This document shows, in pieces, positions 35,441 through 46,785 of a DNA stretch of 64,000 nucleotides. Source of the DNA: Gloeopeniophorella convolvens (taxonomy: Eukaryota; Basidiomycota; Agaricomycetes; Russulales); the NCBI GenBank assembly GCA_022496205.1, contig WTXD01000031.1:248001-312000 (forward strand), written 5' to 3'. Every line of letters begins with the position of its first letter. Position 1 is the stretch's first letter. Position numbers and translations under genes: made by a program. The notes under the pieces were generated by a model. That model was not told where the DNA came from, searched no databases, and was given only the letters and a program-made list of their open reading frames with translations.

Positions 35441-37061
35441 AGAATGGGCATGGCAACGGCGCAGCGCATCACCTTTCGTATGACATCCGACCAATGCGGA
35501 CCGTTAATGGGATGAGATGGAGTTGACCAAGAGTTGACACAAAGTAGATAGCAGAGAAACAAGCGGGTTGACAGGTTTATGTGTGGCACCGGCAGAAGCG
35601 GCAGTGACGTGGTGCGTATGTAGACTGATGAATCGATGACCGCTGGCGAAGACGTCTACACGATGCTGACGATGACAATGAGCGACATGCATTGCCGTGG
35701 GAGAGCGTAGTGACCCGTTCACTGGCAGCGTCGATCAAGCTTTGGCTGCGTGTTGTGACTTGTGTGCGCGTTATTTGTCATATCACGTGCACACGACTCC
35801 GTCTCTCAAGCCCTCGAGCTCGTCCGAGTCCAGCGATTCCGCTTGCGAAACACGCCCATTTTTTTTATCCATGTCCCAGCTAGTCTACGGCATTGCTCAG
35901 CCCGCCTTGTGAATGACGGTTGTCACTTATACCTTTCAACGGCGGGAACAAGTCTCTTTCCGATGCTCCTCTCGTCGCGCCTGAGGGAGAACCCGCTTCC
36001 TCCATGATGACCGACATCCAGCAGGCGCCCCAACTTTAAGCGATCAAGCAGACACAACACAGCCTGGTGCTTCGAGCTTCAAGCTCAAGCGTCAGCCCTC
36101 TAGAAACACAATTGCTCATCTGCATCATCCTTCGGACCTCTCCATTCCAGGGCTAGCAACCTCAGCGGCACCGTCAGAATCCGTGAGAGTCTCGAATCAA
36201 CGTGCTCAAGGAACGCGCTCGTGCGCAGCCCCCGCCATGCGCACCCTCAATCCACGAACCTCGCATCACTTAAATCGGCCTTACACCCAGCGCTCGGGCT
36301 GCTCCGCATAAGAATGGCCGAGGCACCCACACCGTCTCCGGTCGCACTGTGTCACTTCAAGCCCTCTGAGCAGGTTGCCGTTGCGCCCGCGGTGACTGCC
36401 AAGTTTTTCCTTCTGCCATCCTAGGAGACACACTCGGCTAGGAGGTCAGGATGCTTGGATTTGGTGCGTCGCGCGATCGTCTTCGAACTGGATGCGGGGT
36501 GCGGGTGGCGTGCTGACATGCGCGTCTTGCGTAGGCCCGATTCGACCCCACGACGCGCAACGAATCGGAATACTGCTGTCGGCATGATCTGATGTGTACG
36601 ACAGTTGAATTTGCTTCAATGCATTTTGCGATGGCCCGCTGCATGCTTGCTTCAAGTTCCCACGCGCATGACGCAAGGACTTCGACACTCTGCCAAGCCC
36701 ACACCGACGAGGAAGATATGTATAACAAAGCTTCATACTAAGCTTTTGGTGCACAGTCAACTAGCCAATCTCTTCAACGCGCAATCTTAGGCGGGAGGCA
36801 ATATTGGGGCACCTAGCGCCAAGTTCGGACGCGCGCTGCGCGAGGCCTTCAGTGCTCTGCCAGGTCTGCACCAACGACGAACACCAAGCTTTCATGAAGT
36901 CCAGCACAGTCGACTGGCCGATCCTTCCGACGCTCAAGACCCCAGCAGGAGTGGACGCTCTCACGACTCCCGCTCCCCGCTTCTAGATCTCTGATCTAGT
37001 GATTGACGTAAAGCATAACCGGGAACCTCTGCACGAAATTCCAATCTGTGACTCAATTCCA
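35441..37061. other. intergenic, with a diverged direct repeat
   Basis: About 1.6 kb between the F-box gene and the transposon. It contains two related segments, about 36,634-36,790 and 36,806-36,963. I found no gene that I could support. Confidence 0.4.
36634..36963. repeat. diverged direct duplication, ~165-nt unit
   Basis: Two tandem segments share the ordered blocks caagttc, acgcgc, ctctgcca, caccgacga/caccaacga, aagctt and agtc(a/g)act(a/g)gcc. The minus strand of both gives similar peptides (WQSVEVLASCAWELEA and WQSTEGLAQRASELGA), so the unit may once have been coding. Confidence 0.4.
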
Positions 37062-37070
37062 GAGGCATCC
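37062..37070. repeat. target-site duplication, left (GAGGCATCC)
   Basis: Nine bases identical to 43888-43896 on the other side of the element, directly outside the inverted repeats. They match with no mismatch, which suggests a recent insertion. Confidence 0.85.
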
Positions 37071-37283
37071 TAGTCTCGTTCCCGCCTAGTCTCGTTCCCG
37101 CCGTTCACAGAGCCGGCTAGGAGGGTTGAAATTGTCGGTTGTTGAGTGTTGTCATTGGTAGATCGGATTTAGAATCTGAAATGGTGCCTGAAAAAACCCT
37201 CGCTAGCCGGCTCTGTGAACGTCTGGTGCACTTCGCATGGGAGACCCCCCATCGTGACTGATTGTAACGCCTGGCTGTTAAGC
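37071..37283. repeat. left terminal inverted repeat
   Basis: Starts with two direct copies of the 16-mer TAGTCTCGTTCCCGCC (37071-37086 and 37087-37102). A hairpin follows (37103-37221), then the conserved block GGGAGACCCCCCATCGTGAC (37239-37258) and ACGCCTGGCTGTTAAGC. Each block has an inverted counterpart at 43,776-43,887. Confidence 0.8.
37103..37221. repeat. subterminal hairpin in left transposon end
   Basis: Arms GTTCACAGAGCCGGCTAG (37103-37120) and CTAGCCGGCTCTGTGAAC (37203-37220) are exact reverse complements, extended by gagggtt/aaccctc nearby. The loop is about 80 nt. A hairpin in the same place exists at the right end, so it is probably a functional part of the terminus. Confidence 0.85.
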
Positions 37284-37411
37284 GCATGTCAAGCGACGGA
37301 CTTCACGTGGGCAGACGCGTCGACTTACGTGGTAGTAATAGCGTAAGTCTCTAGCTGACCAACTTGGTGCCAACGCATCAACCGACAAGTCACACTCCTG
37401 CGGGCAGGGCC

Positions 37412-40400
37412 ATGTCTGACCCTCCAACAGGTCCAGAAAATGGTGTTCAGAGTTCCATGGAACAGGACATTCGTTCTCTTACACAATCTGATGCACTACC
37501 TACAGCTCATGAAGCAGAGCGGGCACGGTCATATGCCCTTCTCAATGATGCACGACGGAGGGCCGGGGGAAGGTACAAGTCAGCAGATGCAAGGAAGATC
37601 ATGGTGGATGAATGCACACGTAGATCATGCGGCAGGGTTGTCCCGAAGGAGTGGCAATTGGATGTAGCAGAATGCATCATCCTCGGTGTCGACTGTGAAG
37701 TAATTGCTCCGACTGGTGCAGGGAAGACCATACCATTCATTCTGCCTGTGTTCTATCAACCAAAGAAGGAGATTGTCATTATCTCGCCTCTAATTGCCCT
37801 TCAGAAAGATCAGGTATGTTAGAACCTATAGTTCATCCATAAGCTAACAGTTGCATAGGAGCGTCGGTTTCGTGAACTCGGAATACATGCAAAAGCAATA
37901 AACCGAGATACCTATAGCCGATCTGTCAAGAGGGTGCGTCCGCTGCAGAGATTGAATGTTTTTTAAGTACTCACGATACAACCAGAATCTCAAGCGTGGC
38001 CGGTATCCAGTGATACTGACTTCACCTGAGATGTGTCTGCTGCACCCAGAGTTCCGTGCCGCTTTAGAAGCACCGTCAAAGCGTCGAAGGATTGCTGCCT
38101 TTCTGATAGACGAAGCCCATTGCATCACACAGTGGGGCGAAGAGTTTCGACATGCGTATAGTGAGCTGGGGACACTTCGAGCTTTTGTGTCAAATCGCGT
38201 ACCATTCCTCGTCACCTCTGCGACTCTCACACCTGCAGACTTGGTTGAGGTTCGCAACTCGGTGCATATGCAGCGTCACTCATCTTTCCACCTCAACCTC
38301 GGAAATGATCGGCCTAATATCACCTGGAACGTTCACCGAATGAAGGCTGCCAAGTCTGACGTCGAATCACTCGCATTCCTCTTACCTGAAACAGAGAGTC
38401 TCGAATCTGACGCAAAGCTCATCCGCAGTGTCATCTTCTTTGATGATATCTCATTGTCGATGGAGGTGCTTCGGTGGTTCCGCGAACACCTTCCTGAACG
38501 GCTTCGAAAGCGCGTGGCTTGCTATAATTCAATGCGCGGTGACGAAAGTAAGATTGATGTCATTGAAGAATTCAATAATGGGAACATAGACATACTATTT
38601 GCGAGCGAAGCAGCGGGCATGGTGAGTGCATGTTGCAAGTATGAGATACTCTATTAATGCCGTGTTTTGCATTGCAGGGGTGCGATCTGGCCGATGTCGA
38701 TGTCGTCGTGCAGTTTTTGGTGCCAAAATCACTCTCGATCTGGTTCCAGCGTGCTGGCCGTGCCGGGAGGCGGAGAGGTAGCCAAGCTAGTGCATATCTA
38801 TTGGTTCAGCCGACGATCTTCCAAGAAGTCGGAAAGGGGACGCGCCTGGCTGGTGATGATATTAAGTACAAGAAAGACGTCGAGGTTGGCCTCCGTGATT
38901 GGATTGAGACAACTGGGTGCCGTCGCCTTGTTGCTGATGAATATTTCAACAACCCAGGTCATGAGCGTGAGTTGTCTTGTTCGCGTTGTGCGCTTTGGGT
39001 ATGAGCTAATCAGCGGTAATACGCTATGTAGCGTCTGTTGGCGTGTGTTGTGACAATTGCGCGCGCGCGATGGCAGCCGCGCAAGGTTCGCAAGACGAAT
39101 CTCAGCGCGAGCGGCCGACAACTCCCATCCATTCACGCAACCCCTCCATTATCACACATCCCACTCCTAGCAAAGCTCTAAATTCTTCAGGAAAACGGCC
39201 AATGCTCAACCCTGACGCGGATCGCCCCCCAACGTTCCTGTCAGGCGACAGGGGGACTTTCTTCGCGCCGCGGAGGCTGCTCTGAAGACATGGAGACGCA
39301 GTACGTGGCTCGAACATTACTCGTTGCGCCCCTGGGGTGTCGAGGGCCTGATGTCCGATGCTGTGCTGACCGGGTTCGCGACATACGCGCGCTGGTCGGA
39401 GGTGGATCACGTCGCCAGCTCAGATCAGTGCCCTGCCGCGGCGAAGTGGTGGGCGTTGCACATCCATGGCAAGGATGTTCTGGACGTCACACAAAAAGCA
39501 CACAAGAGGATAGCGGACGAGAACGAGCTCGCGAAAAAACAACGGAACGACGCTCGTAAACAAGCGACACGCGAACGGCAAGAGGAGAAGAAAAGGATTA
39601 AGACAGAGGCGCGCGAGCAAACAAAGATCGAAAAGGGGAAGGCACGGGAAGAGAAGGCATCCACGGACGTTGAACGGAAGGCGAGGGAGCGCGAGGAGAA
39701 ACAAAGGGCCAAGGAGGCGGAAAAGAAGCAGAAGGCGGAGGAGGCGGAGATGGCACGCCTTATGGAGGAGGCGGCCATACATATGGCGGTTCGTTTTTGT
39801 TTCTCTCCATTTTCTGGGCTTAGTATTCCATGCGCTAACGGTCTGTACACCAGGCATTGCGGACAGAGCCCAGGCGTATCGCGCCGCGGCCGCGTCCCGC
39901 ATACCGTGGCGCGCAGGCTGCCCTTCCGCCCGCCGCGCCCACTCAATCCGATCCTGCACCACCAGCGGCACCATCGCAGGCGTTGTATCCACTGCCAGAG
40001 CCAGTCGCGCCGTGGCCGCAGCCGGATCCAGCGTTCCACGGGGCACACCATCATCACCACCCCCCACCACACGCTTCCTCCGAAACGCCCGTAGCCCACC
40101 CAGTCGATTACCCGCAACCGCTACCCACCTACTCACCAGCCCCCGCGCACTATGGCCCACTTGTCTCACTCGCAGTGCCGAGTCCCGCGGTGGATATCGC
40201 ACTCCGTACAGACCTGCCGGCCGGTCCATCTACACCCGTTCTGCAGGACAACAGCTGGGACTGGCCCTCCGAAGCCCCATATCCGAGCGCCCTTTTTGAG
40301 GGGCACGTCAGGCAGCGCGCTTACGTCGACTACCGTGCACCTCCCCCGCCGCCGGACGACTTTGCGTTGGTAACGCACAACCACGTCTCCAACGGCCCGA

Positions 40401-40833
40401 TCCGTGCGTCGCGATTTTTTCGTCTTCCCGATTAACTTTGTTAACCTCATTATGTGTAGGCGATCCAGCATTCCTTACGCCGCCATATACCCCGCAGCAC
40501 TCGTCGCGGAATGCACACCATCTCCCTCCCGTTTCCGCGCCCCAGCAGCGTGCGCCGTTCGGAACTCACCCATACACGCCGTCGAACACGCCTCAGTACA
40601 CACCGCATAATACGCCTCAATATACCCCCCATAATACGCCCCAAGGAACACCTTCTTGGACTCCGCACCACACGCCGCAAAGGGCTGTGATGGCACTGTA
40701 CGCACCATCTCGCCAGATGCATCCGCCCGCGCCGGTCCGGTATGTCGCGCCGGCCCGGGTGACCATCCCGGTCCCCTACCACCAGTCGCAACCGCCGCCA
40801 CCGCCGCAACAAGGATGGCATGGCGGATTTTAG
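37412..40833 (+). CDS. RecQ-like DEAH DNA helicase of the transposon
   Basis: ATP-dependent 3'-5' DNA helicase type. Exons: 37412-37813, 37859-37933, 37986-38621, 38678-38966, 39032-39788, 39854-40403 and 40460-40833 (~1,027 codons). The Q-motif-like WQLD is followed by motif I APTGAGKT (99-106), Ia IISPLIALQKDQ, II DEAHCITQW (201-), III SATLT, VI WFQRAGRAGRR, and a Cys cluster (CCDNC) in the RecQ zinc region. The C-terminus has a KTWRRSTWLEHYS segment, a long K/E/R-rich coil and a proline/tyrosine-rich tail with PQYTPHNT repeats. A one-base frameshift lies near 39,250 in a five-G run (cagggggac): the frame jumps from FLSGDRG to DFLRAAEAALK with no room for an intron. It is convergent with the DUF6589 gene. 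Confidence 0.83.
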
Positions 40834-40866
40834 TAAGATATAAATACAATCGTTTCAATCCACAAT

Positions 40867-43648
40867 CTATTCTGCCCCTGCTGAGATGCTTCCCGCGTTG
40901 TCTTCCTGCGTCCCGCTACCGGACTCACTCGCTGAATCTGCAGATCGCTTCTCTAGTCTGGATTGAGAGGTATTGCGCTTGAACGACCGCCCCTCCCACC
41001 ACCGATCGAACACCCCATCAGGCTGTGTAACTGCATTCTGGCCAATCGTGATGACATCTTTTGCCTGGTCACCTTCCCGCGTGATGGTGCGGCCGTCATG
41101 GCGCGAATACCATTTTTCGTCAACGATGACATCCATCCATTTCTTCACGTCCCTGTCTTTTCCTGGTACTGTATGTGCTGATCCTCGAGACCTAATAAGT
41201 TGGTGCTGCGCCTTCATATGGGCCGCAACTGCACGGAAGACCGGAACGCCAGGTGACATTCTCGAGAGCTGCTCGAGCGTCGCCCCCGGGCCGCTAGACC
41301 GGTACGTAACCTTTTGAAGTATCAGCGCGAGGTTTCATCCTCACAAGGCATAGATCACCTTGATATCCTTTATGTTTTGTTCTTGAGCCTGGTCAATTGG
41401 CAGGAAACCATCCCGATTTCCCATACGGTTCAGCAACCAGCAGTGCTTTCGGACAAAATTTCTGATTCGTGGAGGGTAAGTGTGACGTATCATGCGAGAA
41501 CAACTTAAAACTGACTTCACCTCCGGTGTCCACTCGCGCTTCAAGCCTTGCAGCAGCTCCAGGACCTCAATTGTGTACTTGCTGTGCTTGCTTCCAGCGA
41601 AGCGAAACAGCAATGTGGGTAGGAGGTCTTCCATGCGCCCAACATCTCCCATTTTGATTGCCTCCCGCAGATCAAAATATGCCAGTGTATCTGCCAGGAA
41701 CATGATAGCATGGTATTGAACTTCGTCCGAGATGTCACCGGCTTCGTTCCTCAGTTGGACAAGCGCAGTTCGTGAGGCATATCTCTTGTAGATCTTCTCC
41801 GCGAGGGCGATTAGCTCATGAGGGGTTTTACTCAGAAGTTCCGATAGGTCACCGTTTTTGAGAGACGCAGCTTGGATCCAGCATGCAAGAACGTGGGCCT
41901 CGCCAATGTGCCAAAGCGCCTCATCAAGATGATGCCAAAACGGGCCTTTTGTTTGCGTCTTCTGTAATCCTTTCCGCTTGAGTAAGTCGAACGCACGTCG
42001 CAGGCCAAACCCTGCTGATGTTCCTTCATATTGCCCCAGGAGCGAGCTCGCAAATGCAAAGAGGCAGTGAAGCCACCCAAACACTGCAAGGACCCAGTCA
42101 AGACGCTCAAACCCATTGACATCGTCGTGCCGGTACTTCGTTAGGCCGCGAAGGCGTTCGACTGTGAGTTGGTCACCTATAATCGCAACGAGGAACTCAG
42201 CCGCAAGTCGCTTCCGGTCCTCGTTGTCGTCATCAAGGTGTAGTATCTGAAGCAGATATTTGAGGACCTGTTGATTCCCCTCATAACTCGCTTCCTCGAT
42301 GTCTGCAGTGTATAGCATGAACTGCTCTATGGTGTTCTCCAGACCCGCCGGCAGCTGGTTTGTGGGAGGAGGTGGTGCGAGGATGGGGTTATCACGGTGA
42401 GGGTAAGTCTTGAATGCTGGAGATTCAAGTAGAAACCGCAAGATTCTATATCTTGCCTGTGCTGCTATACGAGAATCTGTGGCGTCCGCTTCGCTACCGT
42501 TCATCAAGGCCCCGATGGAGAATGGTTCCTTTGCGCCTTCAATACGCGTAGTTCGAAACTCGCTGCCGAACGTCTCTGAAAGCCGGACAGAACGCGGAAA
42601 CACCCAGAGTGTTGCAGCGCATGCGCTGTAGAAATGGTGCTGGTTGTCTGATCGCATCGAAAAGACGCGTTTTGGGATATTGACGTTATCATAGGAGAGT
42701 ACGAATGCCCGCTTCCTGACCGCGACGACGGCTCCTTCCATCTGCTTCTCCGAGATGCTCCCGAATGCATTGTTGGTCCATCTTATACTCATCGCGAGGC
42801 CCGTAGAATGAACAGCATCGAAAGCACGTGAAGAGAGGCCACACGACTTTAGGTAGATTGCCCAGAGTGCCGCGAGGCGATTGGACTTGTGCGAACGTGT
42901 GTAGGAAAGCATGCTGATAATATTCATCACAACCTACAGGTAATCTAAGTCATGCCGCTACACGCAAGATCTGGTACCACGGACTCACGTTATTGGGTCT
43001 TTTAGATGTGTTTCGCTTTTCTTGCGACTTGCTCCATGCTGTGCCTAACAACAGATCCCACAGGAGAGGTGCCGACTCCTGAAGTTCCGCGGATAGAGTC
43101 GGGAAGCTCAGAGATGTGAGGGTCTCTAGGGAAAGTGGATCACCAGGCGAGGTGAGGACTTTGGCGACTGCACGCATCTCATCCTGGATGCTCTCCTTGA
43201 CGCAGTCTGCAGCGAACCCCTCTATGATCGCTCGGCTCACATCAGCCTTTCCACCAGGGGGCTTCCACCAGCGCTGTAGCAGATCCAGGAACTCGCCGCT
43301 TGAGAGAAATCGGGTTCGCGCGCCTCGTATTTGAGGGTCACTTGTGCACTGCTTGTCCCCCCAGCAGACCGCATTCAAGAACATTCCGAGATCGAGGCCC
43401 TGTGTATTCATAAAGTCCAGTACTGCCTTGGCCCTTGTGCATACATCGGCACCCAAGTTGCTTGTGGGATACCGTGCGTGTTGCCATGGCCGGCGATGAT
43501 TGTGAGGCTCCTCCTGGTCCGATGCATCACTGCTTGTAGCTGTCAAGGACCCTGCATCTTCATCAAGCACAAAGTCGGAATCATCCTCTGATTCGTCATC
43601 GAAAATATCACGAAAGAATTGAGGGAGGTCTGCGGCTATGTTGTCCAT
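40867..43648 (-). CDS. DUF6589 protein, proposed transposase
   Basis: Three exons, 43648-42989, 42933-41359 and 41310-40867, with 55- and 48-nt introns; 892 aa. An acidic N-terminus (DDESEDDSDFVLDEDAG) precedes the DUF6589 region: VVMNIISMLSYTRSHKSN, VLSYDNVNIPKRVF, FLVAIIGDQLTVERLRGL, LDWVLAVFGWLHCLFAFASS, HIGEAHVLACW. The conserved end is DIKVTYRSSGPGATLEQLSR, KDRDVKKWMDV, AKDVITIGQNAV and WWEGRSFKRN. The Asp of YDN, the Asp of GDQLT and a later Glu (EAHVLACW) are in the order expected of a DDE/RNase-H-fold transposase; that is inference. It ends 33 nt from the helicase stop. It is the only other gene in the element, which makes it the transposase candidate. Confidence 0.85.
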
Positions 43649-43775
43649 TTGTGATGTCTTTCGATAGCACGATGCTTGCGCGCACACAGAAAGCAGCCAT
43701 CATGATTATCAAGCGACATCAACTGATAACATCTCACAATTGTGCTGACAATCATATAATACTTTTGACACTACT

Positions 43776-43887
43776 GCTTATGTCAGGCGTGATGGTTGTC
43801 ACGACGGGGGGTCTCCCTAGCGAAATACCCCAGACGTTGCAGGAGCCAGCCGAGCTGGATCTCTGCAACGATCTGGAACCGAGACTA
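43776..43887. repeat. right terminal inverted repeat
   Basis: Read on the minus strand it begins TAGTCTCGGTTCC, then the hairpin, CGTCTGGGG, TTTCGCTAGGGAGACCCCCC and GTCGTGAC, then ACGCCTGACATAAGC. It is shorter than the left end because the left end has a doubled 16-mer and a longer hairpin loop. Confidence 0.8.
43836..43869. repeat. subterminal hairpin in right transposon end
   Basis: Arms gttgcaggagccagc (43836-43850) and gctggatctctgcaac (43854-43869) pair almost fully around a 3-nt loop. It occupies the same relative position as the left hairpin. Confidence 0.75.
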
Positions 43888-43896
43888 GAGGCATCC
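43888..43896. repeat. target-site duplication, right (GAGGCATCC)
   Basis: Exact copy of 37062-37070, directly outside the right inverted repeat (CGAGACTA then GAGGCATCC). Confidence 0.85.
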
Positions 43897-45074
43897 CGAC
43901 GCCATCTTCTTTCCCATCGCCAGTCGGCAGGAAATAAATTCCATGAGCCAACGCAAACGCAAGTCTTGCAGCACCAATAGAATCATGCCCAAGCTTCTGG
44001 CAATTTGCCTGCGAGGGCAGTGGTTACGAGGCTGCTGCCGCGCACGCGTGGAGATGGAGCAATCGGTATATTCGAGGGGACTGCTCACCCAAGTGCCCGC
44101 GCCAACGCCCTACGTGCGCGTGAATCCGTGATGTCTGCACAAAGACGGTCAAGCAAGACGGAAGCCGCGGACGTGCATGCATGCATACTTGAACAACTGC
44201 CAGCTGCCAGCCGCGTATAAATTTCTCGACGTCGTCTGCAACATGATTACCTTCGCCCGGCGGCCTGATGCAATTTCCCTGGACTCTCACGGTCGCCCCG
44301 TCTGCTGGCACGCCATCTTCGTTTTTGCGTAAGTGGCTGCAGGGTGATGACAGTCGCGTAAAGTACCTGCTGGCTGTATCGGCCTTCGGGCGTAGCCGAC
44401 GACGCGGCACGATGCAACCGGGTGCGCATTCTAGAATGTCGTGACGGCCGGCCCGGGACTCGAGCTCAAGTTGGACCGCCGGCGGCTGCCGGCGCCGACG
44501 GGTCTCTTCAACAATCAGCCCGGCGCAGCACACACGACACACAATTGCAACAGCCTGAACATCCGGAGATGGTTCATCTCCTTTGCCTTTAGACCGACGA
44601 CGGGAAACCCTTATCAACGGCGCAAATGACATGCCACAGGAGGTTCATATCATCGCGCCACAGCACATGCAGCAGCGCAGGACAAAGCTGACATCTGGAC
44701 AAACGGGTGTCGTGCCGCGCTTGCCTGGCAGGCAGCGGGGCAACGTACATATATAACAGGGTGACGGCATCCGGGAAACGGGGGTGCGCCGTGCGGGAGC
44801 TAACGTTTGCGCACAGGAACGCAGCGCGCCCGAGATCAATCAAGGTTTGCGCGGGCTCTGGCCAGGGGTTCTCTTCCAATGCACGCGCCAGGCATCACGC
44901 GTTCACGCTGCCGATGCGAATTCAGTACGCCGCTGCGAAGCTCACGTCACGTCGCCTCCCGCTCCTCAAAACCACCTCCGCGGGCACCCCGCCCCCGCCT
45001 CTGCCCTTCCGTCCGTCTGCCACCCCCCCTCCCCTCGGATCCGTCGCTCGTTTCATTATTAATAATTGTTCCTT
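43897..45074. other. intergenic
   Basis: About 1.2 kb between the transposon and the DUF6534 gene; GC content rises here. A TATA-like stretch (catatataac) lies near 44,748. No gene supported. Confidence 0.4.
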
Positions 45075-46785
45075 ATGGCTCCGACCGCGTCAAGCAACGC
45101 GACGCTGTATGCGGATACCGATGGTATCCCAGACGGCGTGCTCTCCCTGTGCGTCTACCTTCGCCTCGTGAAAGACGCATCGTCGTTGACCCGCGCGGCG
45201 CACGCAGCGTCGGCCCCATCGTGCGTGCCGTCCCGCTGTCCTGCGCGCGCAGATGCTCATCTCCCGCAGCTCGTGGGCAGCATACTGAGCTGGTGTCTGT
45301 ACGGCCTGCTTATCATGCAGCTCTGTGCGTGCCACCCGCGCGGCGTCCGCGTGCCCCGCTGATTATAACCCGTCCCACCACACAGACGTGTACTACCTCG
45401 CGTTCCCGCGGGACACGCTATGGGTGAAGCTCATCGGTGCGCATCGCTCTCCACCAGTCCGTCCGGAGCCCGCGCGCTGACCCAACCGCGCGCGCAGTGT
45501 ACGGCCTGTTCATCCTCGACAGCGCGCAGTCGGTGATCATCACGGACGTCGCGTGGAGCATCCTCTGCGCGGGGTGGGGCAAGCCCGACGCGCTCGTAAA
45601 GACCAGCTGGGGCTTTGCGATGACGCCGCTCATCGATGCCCTAAGTGCGCGCGCTCCGCCTGCCGTGTCTTCTTTTCGCTTCGCTGACGACGGGGCCCGT
45701 TTCTTTTTTGTTTCCGCGCGCGCAGTCTCCACGTGGGTGCAGGTGTTCTTCGCGTGGCGCGTGTGGATCCTCGGGCGGCGCTTCGTATGGAAGTCGCTGA
45801 CGGTGTTCATCGTGCTCGTGCGTCGCTCTTTTCTGCTCTGCGCGCCCGGCGTGCGTCGCTGACGGCGCGCCCGCAGCTCGCGCTCTCGATGGGCTCCCTG
45901 GGCGTCGCGGCCGGCATCAAGGTAGGCGGGCCGTGGGTGGCGCGCTGTGCGTCTGACTCGATGCTCACCGCCCCGCGCAGTATGCAGGGATTAACGACGT
46001 ACGGCGTATCAACGAGATCTACCCCATGATTTGCGTGCGTGCACTGCTCGATCCACCGCAGGACCGTCGCTGATCCCGGGGCGTGCTCGTAGACATGGCT
46101 CGGCGGGAGCGTGCTCGCGGACTCGCTGATCGCCCTCAGCATGGTGTACCTGGTGCGTCCCGCCGTCAGCCTGAAATGCACTGCGAGCTAACGCGCCGCG
46201 CGGGCAGCTCTGGCGCGCAAAGCGGCAGGCACGATGGAGCGACAAGACAGGCAGAAAGCTCACCAAGCTGATCCGATCGACGGTCGAGACGGGCGTGCTG
46301 TCCGCGGCGGTGGCGGTTCTCGACCTGAGCTTCTTCCTCAGTTCGAACCGGAACAACATCCACATCACGTTGTGCGCGCTCTCTCTCTCCTCTCTCTCTC
46401 TCTCCGCGCGGCTCGCTCACGGCCCGTCCAGCGCGTTCGTGATCTCGAAGCTGTACAGCAACGCACTGATGGCGTCGCTCAACTCGCGCGCGGGCGTGTA
46501 CGAGCGGATCGTGCTGCCCAGCTCGCTGTCGATGGACCTGGGGAGCAGACAGATCACGACGCTCCAGTTCCGGCACACGGAGGGCGAGAGCAGCGGTGAG
46601 TCGTCCGGCGAGACGGGCGAGGACGGCGCCGGGCGCGCGCGTCCGTCGTCGGGCAGCAACTGGAAGCTGGTGCGCGGCATCTCTCTCCTCTGACTGCCTG
46701 CGCGCGCCGAATGTTCACTGGACCTTGTGGCTTGCAGCCGATTCTGCCGCTCGATATCATCGACGGCCTCGAGGAAGAGGTGTAG
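45075..46785 (+). CDS. DUF6534 multi-pass membrane protein
   Basis: Fungal membrane protein with about seven membrane segments and a C-terminal DUF6534 domain. ATG 45075 (MAPTASSNAT); the first junction is unsure. Later exons fit in phase: to 45324, 45386-45436, 45498-45644, 45726-45817, 45877-45921, 45981-46034, 46093-46152, 46208-46371, 46432 to about 46670, and the final exon to stop 46785. Segments: LVGSILSWCLYGLLIMQLY, VYYLAFPRDTLWVKLI, VYGLFILDSAQSVII, ISTWVQVFFAWRVWILGRRF, WLGGSVLADSLIALSMVYLL, TVETGVLSAAVAVLDLSFFL and the hallmark KLYSNALMASLNSRAG. The tail is Ser/Glu/Gly-rich. The intron at 46372-46431 contains a CT microsatellite. Role unknown; a receptor- or channel-like fold is only a guess. 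Confidence 0.82.

Larger units (their letters stand above)
37071..43887. mobile_element. 6.8-kb TIR DNA transposon with RecQ-like helicase and DUF6589 protein
   Basis: Bounded by imperfect terminal inverted repeats that begin TAGTCTCG at both ends and by a perfect 9-bp target-site duplication. Shared inverted blocks in order from each end: TAGTCTCG(G)TTCC, a subterminal hairpin, CGTCTGG, TTCGC, GGGAGACCCCCC, TCGTGAC, ACGCCTG and TAAGC. It encloses exactly two convergent genes: a RecQ-like helicase (plus) and a DUF6589 protein (minus). A 9-bp duplication is characteristic of Mutator-like elements but also fits other DDE families, and I do not recognise the gene pair as a classical Mutator element. 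A one-base frameshift in the helicase gene may mean this copy is not fully functional. Confidence 0.82.

Noticed and set aside
37103..37221. The hairpin as an independent MITE-like element
   Set aside because: It lies inside the larger terminal repeat, and a hairpin occupies the same place at the other end.
46372..46431. Coding reading of the CT-rich stretch in the DUF6534 gene
   Set aside because: It translates to a Leu/Ser run but has GT and AG ends, and removing it restores phase and a typical KLYSN domain.
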